In this document: positions 45,066 to 54,135 of the stretch, in pieces
How the letters are laid out: every line of letters starts with the position of its first letter
Numbering within the stretch: position 1 is the stretch's first letter
Source: DASUBN01 sp036000105
Lineage (GTDB): Bacteria; Pseudomonadota; Gammaproteobacteria; Natronospirales; REEB76
Assembly: GCA_036000105.1 (NCBI GenBank)
Contig: DASYGE010000002.1
Span: forward strand, 471,630 to 535,629
DNA length: 64,000 nt
Reading direction: 5' to 3'
The notes under the pieces: generated by a model
What the model saw: the letters and a program-made list of their open reading frames with translations, nothing else
Databases searched by the model: none
What the model was told of the DNA's origin: nothing
Made by a program: the position numbers and the translations under genes

Positions 45066-46958
45066 ATGAAAAGCCTCGCCTGCGCCTGTTCAGCCCTGTT
45101 CCTCGCTGCCTTCGCCGCCACCCCCGCTCGGGCGGCCGACAGCATCTCCCTGCAGGTGGATCTCAGGGACGCCCCGCGCCATCTCTTCCATATACACGAG
45201 ACGCTGCCGGTGAAGGCGGGCGCCCTGACGCTGTATTACCCCAAGTGGATACCCGGCGAGCATTCCCCCAGCGGGCCGGTGGAGAACCTGGCGGGCATCC
45301 AGTTCACGGCGGGCGGCAAGCCCGTAAGCTGGCGCCACGATCTTGTGGATATGTATGCCATCCATATCAGCGTGCCCCAGGGGGTGACGAGCCTGGATGC
45401 GGAGTTCGATTTCCTGTCGCCCGGCACCGGCGGCGAGTTCGGCCAGAGCGTGTCTGCCACGCCGGACATCGTCGATCTGGAGTGGAACCAGGTGCTGCTG
45501 TATCCCGCCGGGGCGCCGTCCCGGGAGCTCAGTTTCGATCCGAGTGTGAAGCTGCCCCAGGGCTGGAAGTTTGCCACCGCCCTCGAGACCGCTTCGGGCG
45601 GCGCAGATGCGCCACGCTTCAAGCCGGTGATGCTGAACAAATTGGTGGATTCGCCGCTGATCGCGGGGCGCTACTTCAGCCGCCTCGATCTCGCGCCGAA
45701 TGACAAGGTACCGGTGCACCTCAACGTGGTGGGGGATACCCCCGAGGATCTGGTGGTGACGCCGGATCAGCTCACGGGCCTGCGCAACCTGGTGCAGCAG
45801 GCGTATATGCTCTTCGGTGGGCATCATTACGACCATTACGATTTCCTGTTCACCCTGTCGGCCAACACCGGGCATTTCGGCCTGGAGCATCATCAATCGA
45901 GTGACGACCGCATCTTCCCGGATTACTTCATAGATCCGGCTAGCCAGTTGGTGGGGGCGCATCTCCTGCCCCATGAATACGTGCATTCCTGGAACGGCAA
46001 GTTCCGCAGGCCCGCGGGCCTGTGGACCCCGGATTTCAACAGCGTGCCCATGCAGGGGAATCTCCTGTGGGTGTATGAGGGGCTCACGGAGTATTTCGGT
46101 GACGTGCTGACGGCTCGCAGCGGCATGCTCACGGCGCAGCAGTATCGGGATGCCTTGGCGGTCTCGGCGGCCGTGATGGACCATCGCCCAGGCCGTACCT
46201 GGCGGCCACTGCAGGACACCGCCGACGCGGCGCAGATCGCCTACTACGCGCCCCGGGAATGGCAGAATTGGCGCCGGGTGCAGGACTTCTATTCGGAAGG
46301 CGAACTCATCTGGCTGGATGTGGACACGAAACTCCGGGAGTTGAGCGGGGGCCGCAAGTCCATGGACGATTTCGCCCATGCCTTCTACGGCATTGAAGAC
46401 GGCAGCTACGTGACCAAAACCTACACCTTCGATGACCTGGTGGCGACCTTGAAGCAGGTGCAGGACTACGATTGGGCGACGTTCCTGCGCTCACGCCTGG
46501 GCAGCACCCAGTACCACGCGCCGCTGGACGGCATCACCCGCGGCGGTTACGAACTCACCTACACCGACACGCCCACGGAATACTTCAAGGATCTGGAGAA
46601 GGTGCGCAAGAGTGTGAACCTCTTGTACTCCATCGGCCTTATGCTGAGCGGGGACGAAGGCAAGCACGGACTCATCCAGGACGTGTTGTGGGACGGTCCG
46701 GCATACAAGGCCGGTCTCGGCGCGGGCATGAAGCTCGTGGCGGTGAACGGTCGCGCACTGGATGCGGACCCGAAGGTGTTACAGGATGCGATCCAGGCGG
46801 CCAAGACCACGAGCACGCCCATCAAGCTCCTGGTCCGGGACCAGGATCAATATGAGACCTATGACGTGGATTACCACGGCGGCCTCAAGTACCCGGTGCT
46901 GAAACCGATACCAGGCGTGGCGCCGACCCTGGACGCCATCATCGCGCCGCGGCAATAG
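45066..46958 (+). CDS. M61-family aminopeptidase with PDZ domain, exported
   Basis: A 630-residue protein; signal peptide to about residue 23 (LFLAAFAATPARA). The zinc motif is LPHEYVHSWNGKFRRP (HExxH near residues 303-307) with the downstream ligand Glu in VYEGLTEYFGDVL. A C-terminal PDZ domain (about 520-610) includes GLGAGMKLVAVNGRAL. M61 glycyl aminopeptidases act on peptides with N-terminal Gly or Ala. It is divergent from the M13 gene and followed by convergent ClC genes. Confidence 0.92.
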   Translation: MKSLACACSALFLAAFAATPARAADSISLQVDLRDAPRHLFHIHETLPVKAGALTLYYPKWIPGEHSPSGPVENLAGIQFTAGGKPVSWRHDLVDMYAIHISVPQGVTSLDAEFDFLSPGTGGEFGQSVSATPDIVDLEWNQVLLYPAGAPSRELSFDPSVKLPQGWKFATALETASGGADAPRFKPVMLNKLVDSPLIAGRYFSRLDLAPNDKVPVHLNVVGDTPEDLVVTPDQLTGLRNLVQQAYMLFGGHHYDHYDFLFTLSANTGHFGLEHHQSSDDRIFPDYFIDPASQLVGAHLLPHEYVHSWNGKFRRPAGLWTPDFNSVPMQGNLLWVYEGLTEYFGDVLTARSGMLTAQQYRDALAVSAAVMDHRPGRTWRPLQDTADAAQIAYYAPREWQNWRRVQDFYSEGELIWLDVDTKLRELSGGRKSMDDFAHAFYGIEDGSYVTKTYTFDDLVATLKQVQDYDWATFLRSRLGSTQYHAPLDGITRGGYELTYTDTPTEYFKDLEKVRKSVNLLYSIGLMLSGDEGKHGLIQDVLWDGPAYKAGLGAGMKLVAVNGRALDADPKVLQDAIQAAKTTSTPIKLLVRDQDQYETYDVDYHGGLKYPVLKPIPGVAPTLDAIIAPRQ

Positions 46959-46984
46959 GCCGGGCGACACGTGGCCAGGGCGGG

Positions 46985-48763
46985 TCAACCGCCTTGGCTG
47001 CGGCGAGTACCCTTGATCGGCAGCTTCAGGAGCCTCTCGGTCACCCGGTCGCTTTCGTAATGAGCGAGCAGCGCTTTGACCACGTCGAAGCGCGTCACTA
47101 TGCCCACGAGCCGCATGCTGCCGTCCTCGGATACCACAGGCAGCCGGTCCAGGTTCTCGATCGCCATACGCGCGGCCGCTTGCTGGCAGGTCTCCTCGGG
47201 GTTGGTGACCGCCGGAGTCCCGCTACGGGCGTGTTCAGCCAGACTGAGGGCCGGGTCCAGTTCGTAATAGCGCTGGATCTCCAGCCGGCTCACCACCATG
47301 AGCAGCCGGCCCCCGTCGTCAGTGACCGGGTAGGCGCGGAACTTCTGGGTGGCCGGATCGAAATACCGGCTGCGGGCCTCGGCCACCGTGAGCGTGCCGG
47401 AGATGCTCGCCACCTCGCGGCTCATGACGTCCCGTACGAACAGCGTGCCCAGCGGATCCACCGAATACTCGCGGAACACGTGCAGGCCGCGGCGCGCGAC
47501 CTTCTCGGTGAGGATCGAACGCTTCATGATGATGACGCTGAAAGCGTGTGCCACGATGCAGGCGATGAGTAAGGGCTTCAGGCTCGTGATGTCGTGGGTC
47601 AACTCCAGCGTGAACACGATGGCCGTGAGCGGCGAGCGCATGGTGCCCGCGATCATCGCCCCCATGCTCACCACCGGCCAGATGAGGGGGCTCGCGCCCG
47701 GCAGGAAGGTGCCCTCGAGCACGCCGAGACCCGCACCCATGATGAGCAGCGGCGCGAGTATACCGCCCGAAGTGCCGGAGCCCAGGGATATGGCCCAGAT
47801 GGCGAGCTTCACCAGCAGCAAGGCCATGGCAGCGAGTACCAGATATTGACCGTTCAGCAGGTCGTGGATCACGTCATAACCCACGCCCAGGGCGTGGGGC
47901 TCGAAGTGCCCGCCGACGCCGATCGCGATGCCGCCGAGGGCCGGCCACCACATCCAGTGGATGGGTAGCTTGCGGAACAGGTCCTCGCAGGCATACACCG
48001 ACATGGTCAGCAAGGTCGACAGCATGGCGGCGAGCAACCCGCAGGCCACTGCCGACAGCAGGCCCAGGTCGTTGACCATGAGGCCGGCCGGTATCGGGAA
48101 GAGCGCGCCGTCACCCAGAAGATAAGGGCGCAAGGCCGCGGCAGTGGCTGCGGCCAGGGCTACAGGGATCAGGCTGCGGGGCTTCAGTTCGAAGAGCAGC
48201 AGTTCCACCGATAAGAGGGTGGCGGCGATGGGGGTATTGAAGGTGGCGGCCATGCCCGCCGCGGCTCCGGCCACCAGCAGGGTGCGCCGTTCGTTGGCGG
48301 TGAGGGCGAAGATCATGGCCACCAGCGAACCCACGGCCCCACCAGTCATGATGATGGGGCCTTCAGCGCCGAACGGCCCGCCGGAACCGATCACCACGGC
48401 GGAGGATAGGGGTTTCAGGACGGCGATCTTCGGCTGCATGATGCTCTTGCCGAAGAGGATCGCTTCCAGGGCTTCGGGGATGCCGTGACCGCGGATGCGC
48501 TCTGAGCCGTAGCGCGCCATGAATCCCACGATCAAGCCGCCGACCACCGGCGCGAGGAGCGCCCAGCCCCCCAGGTAGCTGCCTGCCGGAGACACGAAGC
48601 TCCAGGCGATGCGGTGGTAATAGAAGAGGTTGGTAAACAGCCCGATGAGATGGAAGAGGGCCCAGGCGACCACCGCACCGAAGACGCCGACGCAGACGGC
48701 GATGCCGGAGATGGCGAGCATCCTCGGGTTGGCGGCGAAATCGCTCTGCTTGTCTTCTGCCAT
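46985..48763 (-). CDS. ClC-type anion channel/antiporter with CBS domains (copy 1)
   Basis: A 592-residue ClC protein. Selectivity-filter segments: RGHGIPEALEAI (Ser of the usual GSGIP replaced by His), GSGGPFGAEGPIIMTGG, which keeps the gating Glu, and GSGTSGGILAPLL. Ten or more helices precede two CBS domains from about residue 440 (VRDVMSREVASISG and DRLPVVSEDGSMRLVGIVTRFD), which usually bind adenosine nucleotides. It may be a chloride/proton exchanger. It is the second gene of a tandem pair 45 bases apart. Confidence 0.9.
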   Translation of the reverse strand: MAEDKQSDFAANPRMLAISGIAVCVGVFGAVVAWALFHLIGLFTNLFYYHRIAWSFVSPAGSYLGGWALLAPVVGGLIVGFMARYGSERIRGHGIPEALEAILFGKSIMQPKIAVLKPLSSAVVIGSGGPFGAEGPIIMTGGAVGSLVAMIFALTANERRTLLVAGAAAGMAATFNTPIAATLLSVELLLFELKPRSLIPVALAAATAAALRPYLLGDGALFPIPAGLMVNDLGLLSAVACGLLAAMLSTLLTMSVYACEDLFRKLPIHWMWWPALGGIAIGVGGHFEPHALGVGYDVIHDLLNGQYLVLAAMALLLVKLAIWAISLGSGTSGGILAPLLIMGAGLGVLEGTFLPGASPLIWPVVSMGAMIAGTMRSPLTAIVFTLELTHDITSLKPLLIACIVAHAFSVIIMKRSILTEKVARRGLHVFREYSVDPLGTLFVRDVMSREVASISGTLTVAEARSRYFDPATQKFRAYPVTDDGGRLLMVVSRLEIQRYYELDPALSLAEHARSGTPAVTNPEETCQQAAARMAIENLDRLPVVSEDGSMRLVGIVTRFDVVKALLAHYESDRVTERLLKLPIKGTRRSQGG

Positions 48764-48808
48764 CGTCTCGCGCCCTTTCAGTCCAGCCCGCGACAGAGCG
48801 GCGGTGGT

Positions 48809-50632
48809 CTACTGCACGTCGTCTTTGCTGCGGGAACGTCCCAGCCAGCCGGTCTCCACCACGGATTCCTCTGTGAGCCGACGCTCGCGCACCTCCAGGA
48901 TGGGCGCGCGGTCCAGGTAACCCGCGAGCCGCGTGGGATACCGGCTGTCCACCACCGGCAGGCGGCCGATACGGTGGCGCAGCATCTTCTCGGCGGCGTC
49001 GTGCAGCGTCTCATCTGTATAAGCTACCACCAGTTTCCCGCTGCCAGCCTTGATCAGCGGCGTGGCGGGGTCGAGGCTGTTCTCGAGGCCGCGGAACACG
49101 TCACCGCGGGTGATGATGCCCACGAGTTCACCCGCCGCATCCAGGAGTGGATAGGCGCTATGGCGCGTCACCTCAGGATCATGGCGCCCGATACGGGTGA
49201 TGAGTTCACCTAGCGGCATGCCAGCGTCGAGTGCCAGCGGGTTCTTGTCCATGACTTCGCCCACTTCCACCTGGTGCAGCACGTCCACCTCGTATTCCAG
49301 ATGCACTTTGAGCCCGCGGCGCACGAGCTTCTCGGTCATGATGGATTCCTTGAGGAACAACTGGGCGATGGCATTGGCGATGACGCACACCAGCATGAGC
49401 GGCAGCACCGAGTTGTAATTACGGGTGATCTCGAAGGCGAAGATGATGAAGGCGAAGGTGGCACGGGAGGCGGCGGCGAACACCGCGGCCATGCCGGTGA
49501 GCGCATAGGCACTGGGGTCCAGGTGAGCACCCGGCACGATGTGGTTGATGGTGATGGCGAAAGCAGCGCCGAGGGCGGCCCCGCCGATGAACATGGGCGC
49601 GAGCAGGCCGCCGGAGGTGCCCGAGCCCAGGGATATCAGCAAGGCCAGACTCTTGAACACCAGGATGATGAGCAGCAGGGTGAGGGGCAGGTTGTTGTTG
49701 AGTATGTCCGAGAGGGTGCCGTAGCCCACACCCAGGACCCGCGGCACGAAATAACCGATGACGCCGAGCCCCAGAGCACCAATGGCCGGCCACCAGAGTT
49801 CATCCACCGGCAGCTTCTCGAACTGATCCTCTATCCAATAGAGAGAGCGGCTCATGACCACCGCCATGAGGCCGCAGATGATGCCCAGGAGCAGGTAGTA
49901 GGGCAGGCCATGGGCGATGTCGAAATGCGCCGCGCCCACGGTGAACATGGGTCCGGGGCCGATGAGCACCACATGCACGGTGGTAGCGATGGTGGTGGCG
50001 ATCACGAGAGGGATGAAGGAGCGGGAGCGGAACTCGAACAACAGGAGTTCGATGGCGAAGATCACCCCGGCGATGGGCGTGCTGAAGGTGGCGGCCATGC
50101 CGGCGGCGGCGCCGCAGCCCAGCAGGACTTTGCGTTCCGCCGTGGTCATGTGCAGCAGCTGCCCGAATATGGAGCCGAGCGCACCGCCGGTCTGGATGAT
50201 GGGTCCCTCGGCGCCGAAGGGCCCGCCGGTGCCGATGGCGACGGCGGCGGACAGGGGCTTCAGGATGGCCACCCGCGGTGCGATGCGGCTCTTGTTGATG
50301 ATGATGGCTTCGATGGCCTCGGGGATGCCGTGGCCGCGGATCTTGGAGGAGCCATACTTCGCCATGAGCCCGACGATGAGACCGCCCAGGGCCGGGATGA
50401 CGATGATCCACAAGCCGAGCGGGTTCGTGGTGATGCTCGGCAGCACGGTGGAGAGACGGTGATAGAAGACGAAGTTGCTGCAGAGCGCGATCAGGCCAAA
50501 GAGCACATAAGCGGCGAGCCCCGCCACCAGACCGATGACCGCCGCGAACATGGACATGAGCAGGAGGCGCAGGCCGTCCGGCCCGGGTTTGAGACGGCGG
50601 AGGCGGGGTTCGGGGTGTGCAGCGGCGGACAT
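48809..50632 (-). CDS. ClC-type anion channel/antiporter with CBS domains (copy 2)
   Basis: A 607-residue paralogue of the next gene. It has RGHGIPEAIEAI, GTGGPFGAEGPIIQTGGALGS with the gating Glu, and GSGTSGGLLAPMF, followed by two CBS domains from about residue 450 (VEVGEVMDKNPLALDAG and IGRLPVVDSRYPTRLAGYLDR). The pair probably arose by tandem duplication. It is divergent from marR, with the palindrome at 50690-50708 between them. Transport direction and anion are not readable from sequence. Confidence 0.9.
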   Translation of the reverse strand: MSAAAHPEPRLRRLKPGPDGLRLLLMSMFAAVIGLVAGLAAYVLFGLIALCSNFVFYHRLSTVLPSITTNPLGLWIIVIPALGGLIVGLMAKYGSSKIRGHGIPEAIEAIIINKSRIAPRVAILKPLSAAVAIGTGGPFGAEGPIIQTGGALGSIFGQLLHMTTAERKVLLGCGAAAGMAATFSTPIAGVIFAIELLLFEFRSRSFIPLVIATTIATTVHVVLIGPGPMFTVGAAHFDIAHGLPYYLLLGIICGLMAVVMSRSLYWIEDQFEKLPVDELWWPAIGALGLGVIGYFVPRVLGVGYGTLSDILNNNLPLTLLLIILVFKSLALLISLGSGTSGGLLAPMFIGGAALGAAFAITINHIVPGAHLDPSAYALTGMAAVFAAASRATFAFIIFAFEITRNYNSVLPLMLVCVIANAIAQLFLKESIMTEKLVRRGLKVHLEYEVDVLHQVEVGEVMDKNPLALDAGMPLGELITRIGRHDPEVTRHSAYPLLDAAGELVGIITRGDVFRGLENSLDPATPLIKAGSGKLVVAYTDETLHDAAEKMLRHRIGRLPVVDSRYPTRLAGYLDRAPILEVRERRLTEESVVETGWLGRSRSKDDVQ

Positions 50633-50689
50633 ACGATCCTCGGGGATTTAGGCGTGGGACGTTGAACGTCGGGCTGGGGCCGGGTAGGA

Positions 50690-50708
50690 TATATCGCGAT
50701 GCGATATA
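50690..50708. promoter_or_regulatory. Perfect inverted repeat overlapping the marR start, candidate operator
   Basis: TATATCGC (50690-50697) and GCGATATA (50701-50708) are perfect eight-base arms around GAT. The marR ATG at 50699 lies in the centre and the TAGGAT ribosome-binding region just upstream. The site could block both marR and the divergent ClC genes when bound by the MarR protein. Confidence 0.75.
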
Positions 50709-51151
50709 AATCAACGAAACCCGCCCGCGAGCGACGCCCAGAGACATTCCAGGTCAACGATGCGGACTATCATGTCCTCGCATCCTTCCGCGCCTCGTTG
50801 CGCCGCTTCCTCAGGGTGAGCGAAGACCTCGCTCACGATCTGGGCTTAACGCCGCAACAGCATCAAGTCATGCTCGTGATCCGCGGGTTTCCCGGCGATG
50901 CGCATCCGACCGTCGGTGAACTGGCGACGCGGCTACAGGTGCACCACAACAGCGCGGTGGGCCTCGTGACGCGTCTGGTGAAGCAGGGTTATGCGCGGCG
51001 AGAGAACTCGATGGAAGATCGGCGGCGCATGCACGTGAGCCTCACGCCCAAGGGCCACGGACTCTTGGACAAGCTGACGGAGGCGCATCGCATCGAGCTG
51101 CGCGACGTCGGACCCGAGATCACGCGCCTGCTGACGGAACTCACCCACTGA
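50699..51151 (+). CDS. MarR-family transcription regulator
   Basis: A 150-residue MarR-type winged-helix protein: LTPQQHQVMLVIRGFPGDAHPTVGELATRL (helix-turn-helix start), LQVHHNSAVGLVTRLVKQGYARRENSMEDRRRMHVSLTPKG, the recognition helix and wing with the conserved DxRR. It is divergent from the two ClC genes and probably controls them and itself through the palindrome in its start region. The ligand is unknown; no clear redox cysteine occurs in the N-terminal part. Confidence 0.9.
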   Translation: MRYKSTKPARERRPETFQVNDADYHVLASFRASLRRFLRVSEDLAHDLGLTPQQHQVMLVIRGFPGDAHPTVGELATRLQVHHNSAVGLVTRLVKQGYARRENSMEDRRRMHVSLTPKGHGLLDKLTEAHRIELRDVGPEITRLLTELTH

Positions 51152-51153
51152 AG

Positions 51154-51185
51154 AAGAGCAAGCCGCGTGACCGCGGCTTGCTCTT
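51154..51185. terminator. Bidirectional terminator between marR and the TonB receptor gene
   Basis: AAGAGCAAGCCGCG at 51154-51167 pairs with CGCGGCTTGCTCTT at 51172-51185 around TGAC, a 14-pair perfect stem. It serves the convergent marR (+) and TonB receptor (-) genes. Confidence 0.85.
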
Positions 51186-51192
51186 TGTCCCA

Positions 51193-53343
51193 TCAGAACG
51201 TCTTCATCAAGCCCAGGAAGAAGCCGCGACGCGGCCCGAACTGGGGCGCACCCACACCTATGCCCGTGCCGTCGCGGATCTCATATACCCGATCCAGCAG
51301 GTTGACGATGGCGAAACGTACGGAGAACTCGCCGGTCCCGGGCAGCGTGATGCTGCGGCTGGCCGCCAGATCAAACTGGGTATAGGACGGGAGGCTGCCG
51401 GTGTTAGCGAAGCCGGCGCGCAGGCCGCTGCCGAAGATGCCATCCAGGCTGTAACGGGTCCCCAACCAGTCGTACGAGACCCCGCCAGAGGAAGTCCAGG
51501 TCTGGTCATGATCCAGGTGCACGAAATGGTCCTGGATATAGACCAGCTCGTCCGGCGAGAAATTGAACTGCCCCGATACCACCTGGTTGCCCAGGGCCCT
51601 GGAGTAGGCGAGGTTGTAATAGGTGGAGAAATCCCCGTCCGTATAAGTGCTGGTGAGCTCCATGCCCCAGACCCGGCCACGGGCGTAGTTGAAGGGCGAG
51701 AAGATCAGGGCCGGGCCGAACTGGCCCTCGTCCAGCAGGTTCCGTGCGTCCTTGTAATACCCATCCACGCCCACCTGCCAGGCCGAGGTGAAGTCATGGG
51801 TGATGCCGGCGTCATAGTAATCATCCCGCTCCGCCTTCACATCGGTATTCACGCCGCTAGGCAGCTGGTTGGTGGTGCCCTGGAACAGGGCGATGTCTTT
51901 GGGCGCGATGAGTTCCAGCTCCGGCGGGGTGAAGTAGCGCGAGTAACCCAGGTGCAGCTTGGTGGCGTCGTCCAGGGTATAGACGACGTTCACCCGCGGG
52001 CTCACCTGGCTTTCCCGCAGGAAGCCGTTGGAGATGTCGTAGCGCAGACCGTAATTCAGGGTCAGGGTCTTGCTAGCCAGCCACTCGTCCTGCAGGTAAG
52101 CGCCGTATAACTCACCGGTCTTGAGGGTGCTGTCCGGGATGGTGAGAGGCGTGGTGCTGCTCTGGCTGCCGTCCGGGTTCGCGGGGAACACCAGCGAATT
52201 GCTGTCGCTGGAGGTGCGTTCCTGGTCCGTGAACAAGCCCCAGCGCAGGGTATGGGTGTCGCTGATCGCATCGCTCGCGTCTGCCTGTATGCCGGTGGCG
52301 ATGTTGCGCTGGAACACTTGGGCCGCCACGCCGTTATAGATCAGGTCGCCGATGTCATCCGGATGGAAGTCGGTACTGGAGTAGCGGTTGAAGAGGGCCA
52401 CTGAGTAGTTGAGCTGATCCCGTATGCCCTGCAGGGAGACGATGCCGTAATCGTTCAGCTCCCGCTGGGTCTCGTTCAGGTCCGCCGAGGGGATGGGGGG
52501 CTGGTTCAGGTACTGGAAGCTCGGCGTCAGGCCCGGATTGTTGGGTATCTGGAAGTTGCCCAGGGAGTGACCGGCGATGACCCCGAGACGCAGGTCTGGA
52601 TTGATCAGGTAGGACCCATAGGCGAAGAGCCGGTTCTGCTCCGTGTCGTCGTGGATAGGCGAGTTTGAGGCGGTGGGGGACTCTATGCCTTCATCACTCT
52701 GCAAGTACGTGCCGGTCACGTAATAGTCGAGATTCCCATCGGAGCTGCCGTATTCCGCGCTGGGCTGGAAGGTGGCATGGCTGCCGCCGTAGAGATCCAC
52801 ACTGCCGCCCGGTGACTGAAGCCCGTCGTTGGTGGTGATGTCCACCACTCCCGCGGTGCGGTAACCGAACTGGGCGGGCAGGGAGCCCGTGAGGAAATCC
52901 ACCTTGCTGATGAAGCGGGTACCCAGGGTATCGCCGAAACCGCTGATGAACTCCGGGATGATGATGCCGTTGATGCGGTACTGGATGTCTGCGTGGTCAC
53001 CCCGCACGTGCAACTGGCCGAAGGAATCCTGGGCCACACCCGGTGCCTGCAGGATCAGGCTCTGCAAAGGCGCATCGGCTCCCTGGGGCAGGGCGGCGAT
53101 GGATTGGGTGTCGAAGTGATAGTTGCTGGTGCCGGTCTCGGGGTTCAAGGTGTCGCGCGCGCGGTTCAAGCGCGTGCTTTGTACCTGGATGGAACCCAGT
53201 TCCACCGTCTTCGGTACAGCCGCGGGCGCTGCAGCCGTGGTGGTCTCCGGTGCGGTGGTGTCGTCGGCCAGGGCAGGGGTGGTTAGGGCATGGCTCAGCA
53301 AGAGTCCTGCCAATGCAGGCAGGACGGAAGATAACCGTTTCAT
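51193..53343 (-). CDS. TonB-dependent outer membrane receptor
   Basis: A 716-residue receptor with signal peptide (ALAGLLLSHALTTPALA). The plug domain spans about residues 60-170 (LQSLILQAPGVAQDSFGQLHVRG and AQFGYRTAGVVDITTNDG) and the barrel follows to a C-terminal aromatic (GLMKTF), as needed for BAM recognition. VELGSIQVQS may be the TonB box. ATG 53343 has GAGGAG upstream; the longer frame from 53424 lacks support. The substrate is unknown; the nearby CPVCH protein suggests metal. Downstream of that small gene on the same strand. Confidence 0.9.
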   Translation of the reverse strand: MKRLSSVLPALAGLLLSHALTTPALADDTTAPETTTAAAPAAVPKTVELGSIQVQSTRLNRARDTLNPETGTSNYHFDTQSIAALPQGADAPLQSLILQAPGVAQDSFGQLHVRGDHADIQYRINGIIIPEFISGFGDTLGTRFISKVDFLTGSLPAQFGYRTAGVVDITTNDGLQSPGGSVDLYGGSHATFQPSAEYGSSDGNLDYYVTGTYLQSDEGIESPTASNSPIHDDTEQNRLFAYGSYLINPDLRLGVIAGHSLGNFQIPNNPGLTPSFQYLNQPPIPSADLNETQRELNDYGIVSLQGIRDQLNYSVALFNRYSSTDFHPDDIGDLIYNGVAAQVFQRNIATGIQADASDAISDTHTLRWGLFTDQERTSSDSNSLVFPANPDGSQSSTTPLTIPDSTLKTGELYGAYLQDEWLASKTLTLNYGLRYDISNGFLRESQVSPRVNVVYTLDDATKLHLGYSRYFTPPELELIAPKDIALFQGTTNQLPSGVNTDVKAERDDYYDAGITHDFTSAWQVGVDGYYKDARNLLDEGQFGPALIFSPFNYARGRVWGMELTSTYTDGDFSTYYNLAYSRALGNQVVSGQFNFSPDELVYIQDHFVHLDHDQTWTSSGGVSYDWLGTRYSLDGIFGSGLRAGFANTGSLPSYTQFDLAASRSITLPGTGEFSVRFAIVNLLDRVYEIRDGTGIGVGAPQFGPRRGFFLGLMKTF

Positions 53344-53462
53344 GGTCTCGCTCCTCAAAGGCAGCGCGCTGCACCGCTCGACGGGCGCACGCATGCCATA
53401 TGAATAAGGTCCCGCGCGACACACGCGCAGAACGGCGATACCGGCATCGCTGCCGGATCAAT

Positions 53463-53810
53463 TCAGATGATGGAGAACGAGGAGATCGGCGGAGCCCGGG
53501 TCTGGGGCTTGGGGAAGTAGAAGCTGTGGGAGACACCGGCCAGGGGCGCCGGCAGGAGCACGAAGAAGAGCAGCGCAAGGCTGAAGACCGGCGCCAGATC
53601 GGGGGTGTAAACATCCAGGGCGTTGTGGCCCATCACATGGCAGACCGGGCAGCGCAGGTCATCCAGGACCGTCTTGTGGTTGTGGGTGGCCTCGATGGAA
53701 TACAGGCTGACCGCACAAGTCAGGGCAAACAGCAGCAATCCAGCACGCCAAGGCGCCAGCCGCCGCGCGGGGCGGGGGCTGGCGCTTGGGTTATGACAGG
53801 ACAGGCTCAT
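53463..53810 (-). CDS. Small membrane protein with CPVCH motif (DUF2946-like)
   Basis: A 115-residue protein with an N-terminal hydrophobic helix (APWRAGLLLFALTCAVSLYSI), a periplasmic segment THNHKTVLDDLRCPVCHVMGHNALD, and a second helix (VFSLALLFFVLLPAPLAGV). The CPVCH cysteines and nearby histidines could bind metal or haem. Such small proteins often sit beside TonB receptors in metal loci. I use ATG 53810 over a TTG at 53846; both lack a strong ribosome site. The family assignment is tentative. Confidence 0.65.
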   Translation of the reverse strand: MSLSCHNPSASPRPARRLAPWRAGLLLFALTCAVSLYSIEATHNHKTVLDDLRCPVCHVMGHNALDVYTPDLAPVFSLALLFFVLLPAPLAGVSHSFYFPKPQTRAPPISSFSII

Positions 53811-53887
53811 ACTATTCTTTATAGCCAAATCGTGAAAATATGACAACTCACCTATAGAGATAGAGCATCAACCGGAAAGTTCCCCGA

Positions 53888-54070
53888 ATGGACTTGGGAT
53901 ATAAAAATATGGCTAAAAGCTTCATTCCATTTCAGGCAGTAGTAGCACTCGTGCTAGCGCTTGTCGCTACTGAGCGCACATGCGTCGCTGCACCAGATCC
54001 ACTATCCACCAAAGTCTCCAATGCGGCTTTCATGGAGACTATAAAGTCTGCACTTCAAAAAGCACTATAG
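53888..54070 (+). CDS. Small orphan exported peptide (AT-rich patch)
   Basis: A possible 60-residue product with a hydrophobic, signal-like N-terminus (FQAVVALVLALVATERTCVA) and a short mature tail (PDPLSTKVSNAAFMETIKSALQKAL) that could form an amphipathic helix. Two starts are possible, ATG 53888 (GGAAAG upstream) and ATG 53909. It lies in DNA visibly more AT-rich than the neighbours and next to another orphan, suggesting transfer. I recognise no family. Confidence 0.45.
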   Translation: MDLGYKNMAKSFIPFQAVVALVLALVATERTCVAAPDPLSTKVSNAAFMETIKSALQKAL

Positions 54071-54135
54071 TTATTAAGTGGTTGTAGGTGCGGATGCCCT
54101 ATAAGTTATGGACGCCACATACAGGGAGTATATAA

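Noticed and set aside
49274..50665. A 463-residue plus-strand frame opposite the second ClC gene
   Set aside because: Its composition (Glu/Gly/His-rich) mirrors the antisense of a membrane protein and there is no domain or ribosome site.
53880..53900. A left-hand tRNA-derived repeat bounding the AT-rich patch
   Set aside because: TTCCCCGAATGG loosely resembles the tRNA end but too few bases match to claim an attachment site.
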